A DNA stretch of 47,623 nt from Streptomyces coryli (lineage in GTDB: Bacteria > Actinomycetota > Actinomycetes > Streptomycetales > Streptomycetaceae): the NCBI RefSeq assembly GCF_011044975.1, contig NZ_JAAKZV010000035.1, positions 1-47,623 on the forward strand. Reading direction: 5' to 3'. Shown here piece after piece: positions 24,088-32,217 of the stretch. A program made the translations under genes and the position numbers. Below the pieces are notes generated by a model that worked only from the letters and a program-made list of their open reading frames with translations, was not told the DNA's origin and ran no database searches. The number at the start of each line of letters is the position of its first letter. Position 1 is the first letter of the stretch.

Positions 24088-25157
24088 ACCCCACGAAGAC
24101 CGACGCCAAGCGGCGGCACAACCCGGACGCGCGCGCCTTCGCCAGCGACAACTACGCGGGCGTGCACCCGGAGATCCTCGCCGCCATCGCCCTCGCCAAC
24201 GGCGGCCATCAGGTCTCCTACGGCGAGGACGAGTACACCGACGCGCTGCAGCAGATCTTCCGCAGCCACTTCGGCCCGTACGCCACGGCCTATCCGGTCT
24301 TCAACGGCACCGGCGCCAACGTGGTCGCCCTCCAGGCGGTCACCGAGCGCTGGGGCGCCGTCATCTGCGCCGACAGCGCGCACATCCACGTGGACGAGTG
24401 CGGGGCGCCCGAGCGGGTCGGCGGGCTGAAGCTGCTCACCGTCCCGACCCCGGACGGCAAGCTCACCCCCGAGCTGATCGACCGCGAGGCGCGCGGCTGG
24501 GACGACGAGCACCGGGCGATGCCGCAGGTCGTGTCGATCACCCAGTCCACCGAGCTGGGCACGTGCTACACGGTCGACGAGATCAAGGCCATCTGCGACC
24601 ACGCCCACGAGCGCGGCATGAAGGTGCACCTCGACGGCGCCCGGATAGCCAACGCCGCCGCCACCCTCGACGTCCCGATGCGAGCGTTCACCAACGTGGC
24701 GGGCGTCGACATCCTGTCCTTCGGCGGCACCAAGAACGGGATGATGATGGGCGAGGCCGTCGTCGTCCTGAACCCGGACGCGGTCGGCGCGATGAAGCAC
24801 CTGCGCAAGCTGTCCATGCAGCTGGCGTCCAAGATGCGCTTCATCTCGGCGCAGTTCGAGGCGCTGCTGGCGAAGGACCTGTGGCTGCGCAACGCCCAGC
24901 ACTCCAACGCGATGGCCAAGCGGCTCGCGGCGGGCGCCCGGGCCATCGACGGGGTCGAGATCCTCTACCCCGTTCAGGCGAACGGCGTCTTCGCCCGGCT
25001 CCCGCACGACGTCACCGAGCGGCTGCAGAAGCAGTTCCGCTTCTACTTCTGGGACGAGGCGGCCGGCGACGTCCGCTGGATGTGCTCGTACGACACCCGG
25101 CCCGAGGATGTCGACGCCTTCGTCGAGGCCCTGGCCGAGGAGATGGCCAGGGCCTGA
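24066..25157 (+). CDS. low-specificity L-threonine aldolase (beta-eliminating lyase family)
   Basis: A 363-aa PLP enzyme of the aromatic amino acid beta-eliminating lyase/threonine aldolase family, cleaving beta-hydroxy amino acids to glycine and an aldehyde. N-terminal FASDNYAGVHPEIL is the family signature, HLDGARIANAA (Asp190) binds the PLP ring nitrogen, and SFGGTKNG holds the Schiff-base Lys223. GTG 24066 lies within the end of the SDR gene, so the two are translationally coupled. Its convergent neighbour, an acyltransferase, ends 4 bp away. The operon suggests the aldolase and SDR act on the same metabolite. Confidence 0.88.
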   Translation: MAHTPAVDPTKTDAKRRHNPDARAFASDNYAGVHPEILAAIALANGGHQVSYGEDEYTDALQQIFRSHFGPYATAYPVFNGTGANVVALQAVTERWGAVICADSAHIHVDECGAPERVGGLKLLTVPTPDGKLTPELIDREARGWDDEHRAMPQVVSITQSTELGTCYTVDEIKAICDHAHERGMKVHLDGARIANAAATLDVPMRAFTNVAGVDILSFGGTKNGMMMGEAVVVLNPDAVGAMKHLRKLSMQLASKMRFISAQFEALLAKDLWLRNAQHSNAMAKRLAAGARAIDGVEILYPVQANGVFARLPHDVTERLQKQFRFYFWDEAAGDVRWMCSYDTRPEDVDAFVEALAEEMARA

Positions 25158-25161
25158 GGCC

Positions 25162-25869
25162 TCAGGTCGCCGGCTTCGGTGCGCTCCCGCCCAGATGGGC
25201 CGGGAGCCACCAGGAGTCGTCGGGACCCTTCGGCTTGTCCGGGTACGCCTCCTGGGCCGCGGTCAGCAGCTCCTGCACCCGCCCCTTGAGCTTGGCGGTC
25301 AGCGCGTCCTGGTCGACCTGCGAGCCGACGCCCATCGGCTCGCCGACCCGGATCGTGATGGGGAAACGATTCCGCCCGAAGTCCCGCTTGCGGCCCTTCG
25401 TCCAGAGCCGCTGCGTGCCCCACACCGCCATCGGCAGCAGCGGCACGCCGGCCTCCTGGGCCATCCGCACCGCGCCCGACTTGAATCCCTTGAGGGTGAA
25501 CGACTCCGAGATCGTCGCCTCCGGGAAGACGCCCACGATCTCGCCGCGCCGCAGCGACGCCAGGGCCTCACGGAAGGCCTGCGCCCCCTGGGCCCGGTCG
25601 ACGGGGATGTGCTTCATCCCGCGCATCAGCGGCCCGGAGATGCGATGCCGGAACACCGATTCCTTTGCCATGAAGCGCACATACCTCTTCGCGGGCAGCG
25701 TCGCATAGCCGCAGAAGATGAAGTCGAGATAGCTGATGTGATTGCTCACCAGCACGGCACCCCCGTCCTTGGGGATGTGCTGCGCGCCGTCAAGGTCGAT
25801 GCGAAGACCCAGGGCCTTGAACCAGGTGCGCGCTGCCTGGATCACCGGCGGGTAGATGAGCTCTGCCAC
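25162..25869 (-). CDS. 1-acyl-sn-glycerol-3-phosphate acyltransferase family protein
   Basis: A 235-aa PlsC-type acyltransferase. Motif I is NHISYLD (His44, Asp49); motif II/III region reads KHIPVDR and VGVFPEATISES; motif IV is VPLLPMAVWG. These define lysophosphatidate acyltransferases that make phosphatidate at the cytoplasmic membrane face. It starts at GTG 25869, divergent from the thioredoxin gene with 33 bp between. Substrate could also be another lysolipid. Confidence 0.88.
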   Translation of the reverse strand: MAELIYPPVIQAARTWFKALGLRIDLDGAQHIPKDGGAVLVSNHISYLDFIFCGYATLPAKRYVRFMAKESVFRHRISGPLMRGMKHIPVDRAQGAQAFREALASLRRGEIVGVFPEATISESFTLKGFKSGAVRMAQEAGVPLLPMAVWGTQRLWTKGRKRDFGRNRFPITIRVGEPMGVGSQVDQDALTAKLKGRVQELLTAAQEAYPDKPKGPDDSWWLPAHLGGSAPKPAT

Positions 25870-25902
25870 TTCCGCAGCATACGGTCAGGCATCCTGGGTC
25901 GC

Positions 25903-26241
25903 ATGGAAGCGCTTCTCACACCCGCGGACCTTGACATCGAGGGCCTGGGGAGCAGGGCCACCCTGGTGCAGTTCTCCAGCGCCTTCTGTCAGCCCTGCCG
26001 CGCCACCCGCCGGGTGCTGACGGACGTGGCGGCGATGGTGCCGGGAGTGGTGCATACGGAGATCGACGCCGAGTCGCATCTGGAGCTGGTGCGGCGGCTG
26101 GAGATCACCGGCACGCCGACCGTGCTGGTGCTGGACGCCGCCGGGTCGGTCGTGCGCCGGGCGACGGGAATGCCGCGGAAGGCCGACGTCATCGCGGCTT
26201 TGGGCGAGGCAGTAGGGAACGTCACAGTTCAACGTCCTTGA
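25903..26241 (+). CDS. thioredoxin family protein
   Basis: A 112-aa single thioredoxin domain with active site FCQPCRATRRVL (CQPC instead of the classical CGPC), followed by ITGTPTVLVLD, with the conserved cis-Pro after Thr. There is no signal peptide, so it is cytoplasmic. CxPC variants usually change redox potential. The ATG is at 25903 without an obvious SD; the transcript may be nearly leaderless given the 33-bp divergent gap. Its stop lies inside an inverted repeat that precedes etfB. Confidence 0.85.
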   Translation: MEALLTPADLDIEGLGSRATLVQFSSAFCQPCRATRRVLTDVAAMVPGVVHTEIDAESHLELVRRLEITGTPTVLVLDAAGSVVRRATGMPRKADVIAALGEAVGNVTVQRP

Positions 26242-26310
26242 AACCAGGGAATGACGTCGATGTACTGACGAGTAATATGCATATGCTGCCAGCACGGCAG
26301 TTTCAAGGAC
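26234..26310. promoter_or_regulatory. symmetrical regulatory region before etfBA
   Basis: GTCCTTGAAAC (26234-26244) and GTTTCAAGGAC (26300-26310) are perfect 11-bp inverted repeats 55 bp apart. Between them lie ATATGCATAT (26275-26284), a perfect palindrome, and CTGCC/GGCAG (26286-26290, 26296-26300). The left arm covers the thioredoxin stop. The A/T-rich centre is a likely promoter; the outer repeats could bind a dimeric regulator across a loop or fold in RNA. Confidence 0.5.
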
Positions 26311-26340
26311 GAGACGAACGAGAAGCGGTTGGGAGCCGGC

Positions 26341-27129
26341 GTGAGCTTGAGGATCGTTGTCTGTGTGAAGTACGTGCCCGACGCCACCGGCGACCGGCAC
26401 TTCGCCGATGACCTGACCGTCGACCGCGAGGACGTGGACGGTCTGCTGTCGGAGCTGGACGAGTACGCGGTCGAGCAGGCCCTGCAGATCAAGGAAGCGA
26501 ACGACGACGACGCCGAGATCACCGTCGTCACCGTAGGCCCGGAGGACGCCCGCGACGCGCTCCGCAAGGCGCTGTCGATGGGCGCCGACAAGGCCGTGCA
26601 CGTGGAGGATGACGACCTGCACGGCACCGACGTCTTCGGCACCTCGGCCGTGCTGGCCAAGGCCGTCGAGCACGCCGGCTACGACCTGGTGGTCTGCGGC
26701 ATGGCGTCGACCGACGGCACCATGGGCGTGCTCCCGGCGATCCTCGCCGAGCGTCTCGGCGTGCCGCAGGTGACGCAGCTGTCCGAGGTCTCCGTATCCG
26801 GCGGGACCGTGACCGGCCGCCGTGACGGCGACTCCGCGACCGAGCAGCTGGAGGCCTCCCTCCCGGCGCTGATCTCCGTGACGGACCAGTCGGGCGAGGC
26901 CCGCTACCCGTCCTTCAAGGGCATCATGGCCGCCAAGAAGAAGCCGGTGGAGGAGCTGGACCTGGACGACCTGGGCCTGGAGGCCGACGAAGTCGGCCTG
27001 GAGGGCGCCTGGACGAAGGTCGAGGAGGCCACCGAGCGCCCGGCGCGTACCGCGGGCACGATCGTCAAGGACGAGGGCGAGGGCGGCAAGCAGCTCGCCG
27101 AGTTCCTCGCGGGCCAGAAGTTCATCTGA
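26341..27129 (+). CDS. etfB: electron transfer flavoprotein beta subunit
   Basis: A 262-aa subunit that, with EtfA, carries electrons from acyl-CoA and related dehydrogenases to the ETF-quinone oxidoreductase or other acceptors. Family features: IVVCVKYVPDATGD at the N-terminus, DEYAVEQAL, VVTVGPEDARDALRKALSMGAD, VCGMASTDGTMGVLPAILAE and ARYPSFKGIMAAKKKP. GTG 26341 follows GGGAG; an upstream TTG at 26329 is less likely. The alpha subunit follows at 27178 (48 bp). Confidence 0.95.
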   Translation: MSLRIVVCVKYVPDATGDRHFADDLTVDREDVDGLLSELDEYAVEQALQIKEANDDDAEITVVTVGPEDARDALRKALSMGADKAVHVEDDDLHGTDVFGTSAVLAKAVEHAGYDLVVCGMASTDGTMGVLPAILAERLGVPQVTQLSEVSVSGGTVTGRRDGDSATEQLEASLPALISVTDQSGEARYPSFKGIMAAKKKPVEELDLDDLGLEADEVGLEGAWTKVEEATERPARTAGTIVKDEGEGGKQLAEFLAGQKFI

Positions 27130-27177
27130 GCCCCTACGTCCCCCTCCCTCACACTCTGCACAGGAGATTGTCTTCCC

Positions 27178-28140
27178 ATGGCTGAAGTCCTTGTCTACGT
27201 CGACCACGTCGACGGTGCCGTCAAGAAGCCCACGCTGGAGCTGCTCACCCTCGCCCGCCGCATCGGCGAGCCCGTCGCCGTCGCGCTCGGCAACGGCGCC
27301 GCGGACACCGCCGCCACGGTCGCCGAGTACGGCGCCGTGAAGGTGCTGACCGCCGACGCGCCGGAGTTCGGCGACTACCTGGTCGTGCCGAAGGTGGACG
27401 CGCTCAAGGCCGCGTACGACGCGGTGAACCCGGCCGCCGTGCTGGTGCCCTCCTCCGCGGAGGGCAAGGAGGTCGCTGCCCGGCTGGCGCTGCGGCTGAA
27501 CTCTGGTCTGATCACCGACGCCGTCGACCTGGAGGCCGGTGACGACGGCCCGGTGGCCACGCAGTCCGTGTTCGCGGCCTCCTTCACCACCAAGTCCCGC
27601 GTCTCGACCGGCACCCCGGTCATCACCGTCAAGCCGAACTCGGCCGCCCCGGAGGCCGCCCCGGCCGCGGGCACCGTCGAGGCCCTGAACGTGTCCTTCT
27701 CGGACGCTGCCACCGGCACCAAGGTCGTCTCCCGCACCCCGCGTGAGTCGACCGGCCGCCCGGAGCTGACCGAGGCCGCGATCGTCGTCTCCGGCGGCCG
27801 TGGCGTGAACGGCGCGGAGAACTTCCACATCATCGAGGCCCTGGCCGACTCGCTCGGCGCGGCCGTGGGCGCCTCGCGGGCGGCGGTGGACGCCGGCTGG
27901 TACCCGCACTCCAACCAGGTCGGCCAGACCGGCAAGTCGGTCTCGCCGCAGCTGTACATCGCCTCCGGTATCTCCGGTGCGATCCAGCACCGGGCCGGCA
28001 TGCAGACGTCCAAGACGATCGTCGCGATCAACAAGGACGCCGAGGCGCCGATCTTCGACCTCGTCGACTACGGCATCGTCGGCGACCTCTTCGAGGTCGT
28101 CCCGCAGCTGACCGAAGAGGTCAAGACCCGCAAGGGCTGA
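27178..28140 (+). CDS. etfA: electron transfer flavoprotein alpha subunit
   Basis: A 320-aa FAD-binding subunit. The C-terminal FAD site is clear: IVVSGGRGV, GASRAAVDAGW, QVGQTGKSVSPQLYIA, GISGAIQHRAGM, SKTIVAINKD and DYGIVGDLFEVV. The ATG follows AGGAG by 10 nt. It ends the etfBA operon at a strong hairpin terminator. Confidence 0.95.
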   Translation: MAEVLVYVDHVDGAVKKPTLELLTLARRIGEPVAVALGNGAADTAATVAEYGAVKVLTADAPEFGDYLVVPKVDALKAAYDAVNPAAVLVPSSAEGKEVAARLALRLNSGLITDAVDLEAGDDGPVATQSVFAASFTTKSRVSTGTPVITVKPNSAAPEAAPAAGTVEALNVSFSDAATGTKVVSRTPRESTGRPELTEAAIVVSGGRGVNGAENFHIIEALADSLGAAVGASRAAVDAGWYPHSNQVGQTGKSVSPQLYIASGISGAIQHRAGMQTSKTIVAINKDAEAPIFDLVDYGIVGDLFEVVPQLTEEVKTRKG

Positions 28141-28160
28141 CCCGCTCGCCGCAGCTCGTC

Positions 28161-28198
28161 CACAGGCCCCCGTACGCGACCGCGTGCGGGGGCCTGTG
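28161..28198 (+). terminator. strong terminator after etfA
   Basis: An 18-bp inverted repeat (28161-28178 and 28181-28198) with one G.U pair and a very short central gap; the inner pairs must open to form a loop, leaving about 16 bp. It starts 20 bp after the etfA stop. Confidence 0.85.
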
Positions 28199-28212
28199 CG
28201 TGAGGCTGACCA

Positions 28213-28240
28213 TTGACGTTCCGCATGGTGGAGATTAACT
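28213..28240 (+). promoter_or_regulatory. promoter with inverted repeat, DUF6986 gene
   Basis: TTGACG (28213-28218), 16-bp spacer, TTAACT (28235-28240) is a good vegetative-type promoter. The spacer contains TTCCGCATGGTGGAG, an imperfect inverted repeat of the kind bound by IclR-family regulators such as the allantoin regulator AllR; that assignment is inference. Binding here would block RNA polymerase. Confidence 0.55.
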
Positions 28241-28275
28241 TTCGTTTCAACGCTTTGTTGAGTTGAGGGAGTGGG

Positions 28276-29556
28276 ATGGTGCAGGGAGCTGAGTCCTCGG
28301 TGGGGGTCGCGACGTCGCTCGCAGTCTCCGTACGCGCGAAGATCGGCGCCTCGCTGGCGCAGGTCGACGCGGAGCTGGCGAGCCGTTACCCGGGCGACCC
28401 GGGCACCCGGCAGCCCGTGCACACGGTCTACGTCCCCGGCGACGCGTACCAGGCCGGCACCGTCCGCTCCTGGGGCGACCAGGCCCTTGCCCTGCTCGAC
28501 GAGCACGCTCCCGACGCGGGCGCGCTCGCGGGCGTCCTCGGCATCCCCGACGAGCTCGCCGGTCCGGTCTACGACCGGGTGCGCGCCAAGCTGACCCGGG
28601 AGCCGGTCGAGGACCTGCGGATCGACTTCGAGGACGGCTACGGGCCGCGCCCCGACGAGGAGGAGGACGAGGCCGCCGCGCGCGCCGCGCAGCTGCTGTC
28701 CGCCGCCGTCGCCGACGGCAGCGCGCCGCCGTATCTCGGCATCCGCATGAAGTGCATGGAGGCCGCCGTCCGCGACCGCGGCATCCGCACCCTCGACATC
28801 TTCCTCACCGGGCTGCTGGAGAACGGCGGCCTGCCGGACGGGCTCGTCCTCACCCTGCCCAAGGTCACGTACGCCGAGCAGGTCACCGCGATGGTGCGGC
28901 TGCTGGAGGAGTTCGAGAAGGCCCGCGGCCTCGCCGCCGGGCGGATCGGCTTCGAGATCCAGATCGAGACCACCCAGTCGATCCTCGGCGGCGACGGCCG
29001 CGCCACCGTCGCCCGCATGATCGACGCCGCCGAGGGCCGGGCCACCGGGCTGCACTACGGCACCTTCGACTACAGCGCCTCCTGCGGCGTCAGCGCCGCG
29101 TACCAGTCCATGGACCACCCGGCCGCCGACCACGCGAAGGCCGTCATGCAGGTCGCGGCGGCCGGCACGGGGGTCCGGCTGTCCGACGGCTCGACGAACG
29201 TCCTGCCGGTCGGCGACACCCAGCAGGTGCACGCCGCCTGGAAGCTCCACCACGACCTCGTACGGCGCTCGCTGGCCCGCGCGTACTACCAGGGCTGGGA
29301 CATGCACCCGGGCCACCTGCCGACCCGTTACGCGGCCGTCTACGCCTTCTACCGCGAGGGCCTCGAGCAGGCCGCCGCGCGGCTCGCCGCGTACGTCGCC
29401 CAGGCCGGCGGCGCCGTCATGGACGAGCCCGCCACCGCCAAGGCGCTCAGCGGCTACCTGCTGCGCGGGCTGGACTGCGGCGCGGTCGACCTGGCCGAGG
29501 TCACGAAGCTCACCGGCCTCGAGCGGCCCGAGCTGGACAAGCTCGCCGGGCGTTAA
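28276..29556 (+). CDS. DUF6986 family protein (aldolase/citrate-lyase-like TIM barrel)
   Basis: A 426-aa actinobacterial protein of the DUF6986 family, related to HpcH/HpaI aldolases and malate synthase-like enzymes. LRIDFEDGYGPRPDEEED carries the acidic metal site and IGFEIQIETTQSI a second Glu-rich site, as in CitE-type enzymes; YYQGWDMHPGHLPTRY near residue 335 is a further conserved block. C-C bond cleavage or formation on a 2-oxo or CoA-linked acid is inferred. ATG 28276 follows GAGGGAG. It is monocistronic between two terminators. Confidence 0.8.
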   Translation: MVQGAESSVGVATSLAVSVRAKIGASLAQVDAELASRYPGDPGTRQPVHTVYVPGDAYQAGTVRSWGDQALALLDEHAPDAGALAGVLGIPDELAGPVYDRVRAKLTREPVEDLRIDFEDGYGPRPDEEEDEAAARAAQLLSAAVADGSAPPYLGIRMKCMEAAVRDRGIRTLDIFLTGLLENGGLPDGLVLTLPKVTYAEQVTAMVRLLEEFEKARGLAAGRIGFEIQIETTQSILGGDGRATVARMIDAAEGRATGLHYGTFDYSASCGVSAAYQSMDHPAADHAKAVMQVAAAGTGVRLSDGSTNVLPVGDTQQVHAAWKLHHDLVRRSLARAYYQGWDMHPGHLPTRYAAVYAFYREGLEQAAARLAAYVAQAGGAVMDEPATAKALSGYLLRGLDCGAVDLAEVTKLTGLERPELDKLAGR

Positions 29557-29568
29557 ATCAGCTGCTTG

Positions 29569-29606
29569 TGCCGCCTCCGTCCCCCTAGCGTGGGAGGGAG
29601 GCGGCA
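29569..29606 (+). terminator. terminator after DUF6986 gene
   Basis: TGCCGCCTCC 29569-29578 and GGAGGCGGCA 29597-29606 pair perfectly; inside, TCCC and GGGA pair after a one-base mismatch. It begins 13 bp after the TAA. Confidence 0.7.
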
Positions 29607-29635
29607 GACCGGCCGCCGGTGACGGGGGGCTGACG

Positions 29636-31051
29636 ATGGAGCAGCAGGAACTGGCCGAATTCGGCCGCCTCTTCCGGGACTTCCTCGACCAGGTGGTGCA
29701 CCGGGAGGACGCGGCGGAGGACCGCTCGCTGATGGAGCGGCTGGCGGACCACTTGGGCGCCAGGCCCGAGGAGATCCCGGTCGTCAAGGGCGGCTACGCG
29801 GCGTACGACCACGCGAATGTCCATCTCGCGCTGGAGCGGTGGTTCAGCAGCGAGGGCCGTACCCACGAGCTGATCGGGCTGACCGGCGCGGGCCGGGTGC
29901 ACGACTCGCTGTCGGAGATCCTGGAGGCGGCGCAGCGGCGGGACCGCTTCATCCTCGGCGCCGTCGATTACGCCTATCTGCCCGTCGCGCCCGGCGAGGA
30001 ACTCGCCTGCGTCTCGTTCGGCATCTATCTCGGCACGGACGGCGACGAACGCTATGCGGTGCTGCTGCGCGGGCCGAGCGACGAGTACGGCCACGACAAG
30101 GTGGAGCTGGAGGTTCTCGCCCCCTCCCGGGAGGCGGCGAAGCGGTTCCTCGGCGGGATCGACGGGCTCATCCGCGAGCACAACGTCTTCCGCGGGAAGA
30201 TCCTCTCCTTCGAGGGCTCGGACTTCGACGACGGCATCGGCCCGTTCCGCTTCCACTCGCGCCCCGGTCTGTCCGAGGGCGACATCGTGCTGCCGGACGG
30301 GGTGCTGGAGCGGATCGAGCGGCAGATCGTCGGCGTGGCCCGGCGCCGCGAGGTGCTGCGGGCGGCGGGGCAGCACCTGCGCCGGGGGCTGCTCCTCTAC
30401 GGGCCGCCGGGTACCGGCAAGACGCACACCGTGCGCTATCTGCTCTCGCGGCTCCCGGACTTCACGGCGGTGGTGCTCGCCGGGCCGACGATCCGGTTCG
30501 TGGGCGCCGCGTGCGCGCTGGCGCGGCAGCTGCAGCCCGCGCTGGTGGTGCTGGAGGACTGCGATCTGGTGGCGGAGGCGCGGGACTTCAGCGAGGGCGA
30601 GCAGCCGCTGCTCTTCCAGGTGCTCAACGAGATGGACGGACTCGGCGACGACGCCGATGTGGCGTTTCTGCTGACCACCAATCGCGCCGATCTGCTGGAG
30701 CCCGCGCTCGCGCAGCGGCCGGGGCGGGTCGACATGGCGGTGGAGGTGCCGCTGCCGGATGTGCCAGGGCGGCGCCGGCTCTTCGGCCTGTACGGCGGCC
30801 GGTTGGGGCTCGGCGAGGAGGATGTCGAGCGGGTGGTGGAGCGTACCGACGGCACCACGGCATCGTTCACCAAGGAACTGGTGCGGCGTTCCGTGCTGTT
30901 CGCCGCCGAGCGCGAGGAGAAGACGGCGGCCCGGGATGTGGAGGCGGCGCTCGACGAGCTGCTGTCCGACCGGGACCTGCTGACCCGGAGGCTGCTCGGG
31001 GTGGCGGGCGAGGAGCCGGACGACGAGGACGAGTGGGAGCCCGAGGGCTGA
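29636..31051 (+). CDS. AAA-family ATPase, Bcs1-like
   Basis: A 471-aa protein. The N-terminal 220 residues are an unassigned alpha/beta domain; the AAA module follows. Walker A is GPPGTGKT (256-263). Walker B reads VVLEDCD (304-310), with Glu-Asp in place of Asp-Glu as in Bcs1-type AAA proteins. Sensor 1 is LLTTNR (345-350), the arginine finger region RPGRVD (361-366). The C-terminal tail is very acidic (EEPDDEDEWEPEG). No membrane segment is present, so it is a cytoplasmic remodelling ATPase with unknown client. The ATG follows a GGGGGG stretch. It converges on the LacI gene with 2 bp between stops. Confidence 0.85.
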   Translation: MEQQELAEFGRLFRDFLDQVVHREDAAEDRSLMERLADHLGARPEEIPVVKGGYAAYDHANVHLALERWFSSEGRTHELIGLTGAGRVHDSLSEILEAAQRRDRFILGAVDYAYLPVAPGEELACVSFGIYLGTDGDERYAVLLRGPSDEYGHDKVELEVLAPSREAAKRFLGGIDGLIREHNVFRGKILSFEGSDFDDGIGPFRFHSRPGLSEGDIVLPDGVLERIERQIVGVARRREVLRAAGQHLRRGLLLYGPPGTGKTHTVRYLLSRLPDFTAVVLAGPTIRFVGAACALARQLQPALVVLEDCDLVAEARDFSEGEQPLLFQVLNEMDGLGDDADVAFLLTTNRADLLEPALAQRPGRVDMAVEVPLPDVPGRRRLFGLYGGRLGLGEEDVERVVERTDGTTASFTKELVRRSVLFAAEREEKTAARDVEAALDELLSDRDLLTRRLLGVAGEEPDDEDEWEPEG

Positions 31052-31053
31052 CC

Positions 31054-32097
31054 TCAGGCCGGGGGGACTTCGCCCGAGCCGCGGACGATCAGCCGGGTCG
31101 GCAGCTCCACCCGCTTCGGCGCGTCGTGCACGCCCTCGAGGCGGCGGAACAGGGTCTCCGCCGCCGTCCGCCCCAGCTCCGCCGGATCCTGCGCGACGAC
31201 GGTGATGCCGGGGGAGAGGAGATCGGCGAGCTCGAAGTCGTCGAAGCCGACCAGGGCCACGGGGGCGGAGCGGGCGCGTTCGCGGAGCATGCGGACCGCG
31301 GTCACGGTGACGCGGTTGTTGCCCGCGAAGAGGGCGGTGACCGGCTCCGGGCCGTCGAGCATCGCGCCGATCGCGGTGCGGACGCGCTCGGGGTCGGTGG
31401 AGCCCATCGAGACCCAGGAGCCGTGCACCGGGAGGGACGCCTCGGTCATCGCCGTACGGTAGCCGCGCAGGCGCTCGGCGGCGGTATGGATCTGGGGGTG
31501 GTCGCCGACGAAGCCGATCCTGCGGTGGCCCTGCGCGATGAGGTGGGCGACGCCGTCGCGGGCGCCGCCGTGGCTGTCCGACAGGACCGTATCCACGTCG
31601 ATGCGGCCCGCGGGGCGGTCGACGAAGACGGTCGCTATGCCGGCGGCGATCTCCGGCTCGAGGTAGCGGTGGTCGTCGCTGGCCGGGATGATCACCAGGC
31701 CGTCGACGCGGCGGGCGCAGAAGGCGAGGACGAGCTCCTGCTCGCGGGCGGGCTCCTCGGCGCTGGAGCCGTTGATCAGGAGGGTGCCGTGGGCGCGGGC
31801 GACCTCCTCGACGGCCCTGCTGAGCGGGGCGTAGAAGGGGTCCGCCAGGTCTTCGAGGACCAGGCCGATGGACGACGTACGGCCTTTGCGCAGGATGCGG
31901 GCGCTGTCATTACGGCGGAAGCCGAGGGCGAGGATCGCCTCGCGGACCCGCTGCTCGGTGTCCGGCGTGACGCCGGCCTCGCCGTTGACGACGCGCGAGA
32001 CCGTTTTCAGGCCCACGCCGGCCCGGGCGGCGACGTCCTTCATCGTCGGCCGGGAGCCGTAGCGGCTGGAGGCGGTGTCTGTCGGCGAGTCGGTCAC
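31054..32097 (-). CDS. LacI-family transcriptional regulator
   Basis: A 347-aa sugar-responsive repressor. The HTH is MKDVAARAGVGLKTVSRVVN with hinge helix ARILRKGRTSSIGLVLED; the rest is a periplasmic-binding-protein-like ligand domain ending PTRLIVRGSGE. It starts at GTG 32097, divergent from the ROK kinase. A perfect 12-bp operator lies 51 bp upstream, 7 bp from a TATGAT -10 element on the minus strand, so autoregulation is likely. With the kinase, alpha-galactosidase and ABC importer nearby, its effector is probably a sugar from galactosides. Confidence 0.9.
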   Translation of the reverse strand: MTDSPTDTASSRYGSRPTMKDVAARAGVGLKTVSRVVNGEAGVTPDTEQRVREAILALGFRRNDSARILRKGRTSSIGLVLEDLADPFYAPLSRAVEEVARAHGTLLINGSSAEEPAREQELVLAFCARRVDGLVIIPASDDHRYLEPEIAAGIATVFVDRPAGRIDVDTVLSDSHGGARDGVAHLIAQGHRRIGFVGDHPQIHTAAERLRGYRTAMTEASLPVHGSWVSMGSTDPERVRTAIGAMLDGPEPVTALFAGNNRVTVTAVRMLRERARSAPVALVGFDDFELADLLSPGITVVAQDPAELGRTAAETLFRRLEGVHDAPKRVELPTRLIVRGSGEVPPA

Positions 32098-32135
32098 GTT
32101 CCGGTGTCCTTCTGGTTCCGTGGCAGGTGGTGTCG

Positions 32136-32160
32136 ATCATAGGGTCTGGACAACGTTGTC
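32136..32160. promoter_or_regulatory. LacI-type operator GACAACGTTGTC with lacI -10
   Basis: GACAACGTTGTC (32149-32160) is a perfect 12-bp palindrome with the central CG typical of LacI/GalR operators. TATGAT on the minus strand (32141-32136) is the probable -10 of the LacI gene. The site is 57 bp before the ROK kinase start, so one operator can control both directions. I did not find a second exact copy before the alpha-galactosidase or the importer. Confidence 0.75.
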
Positions 32161-32217
32161 AGGGGCGGGGAGGATATGGTCATCCCCGTCCCGTCACCAG
32201 GAGAGTTCTCTACGCCG

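Noticed and set aside
25885-29787. Very long minus-strand open frame (about 1300 codons) opposite the thioredoxin, etfBA and DUF6986 genes
   Set aside because: It is the antisense of strongly recognisable genes; its composition is low-complexity Val/Arg/Gly/Ala with no domain, a common effect of high-GC codon bias.
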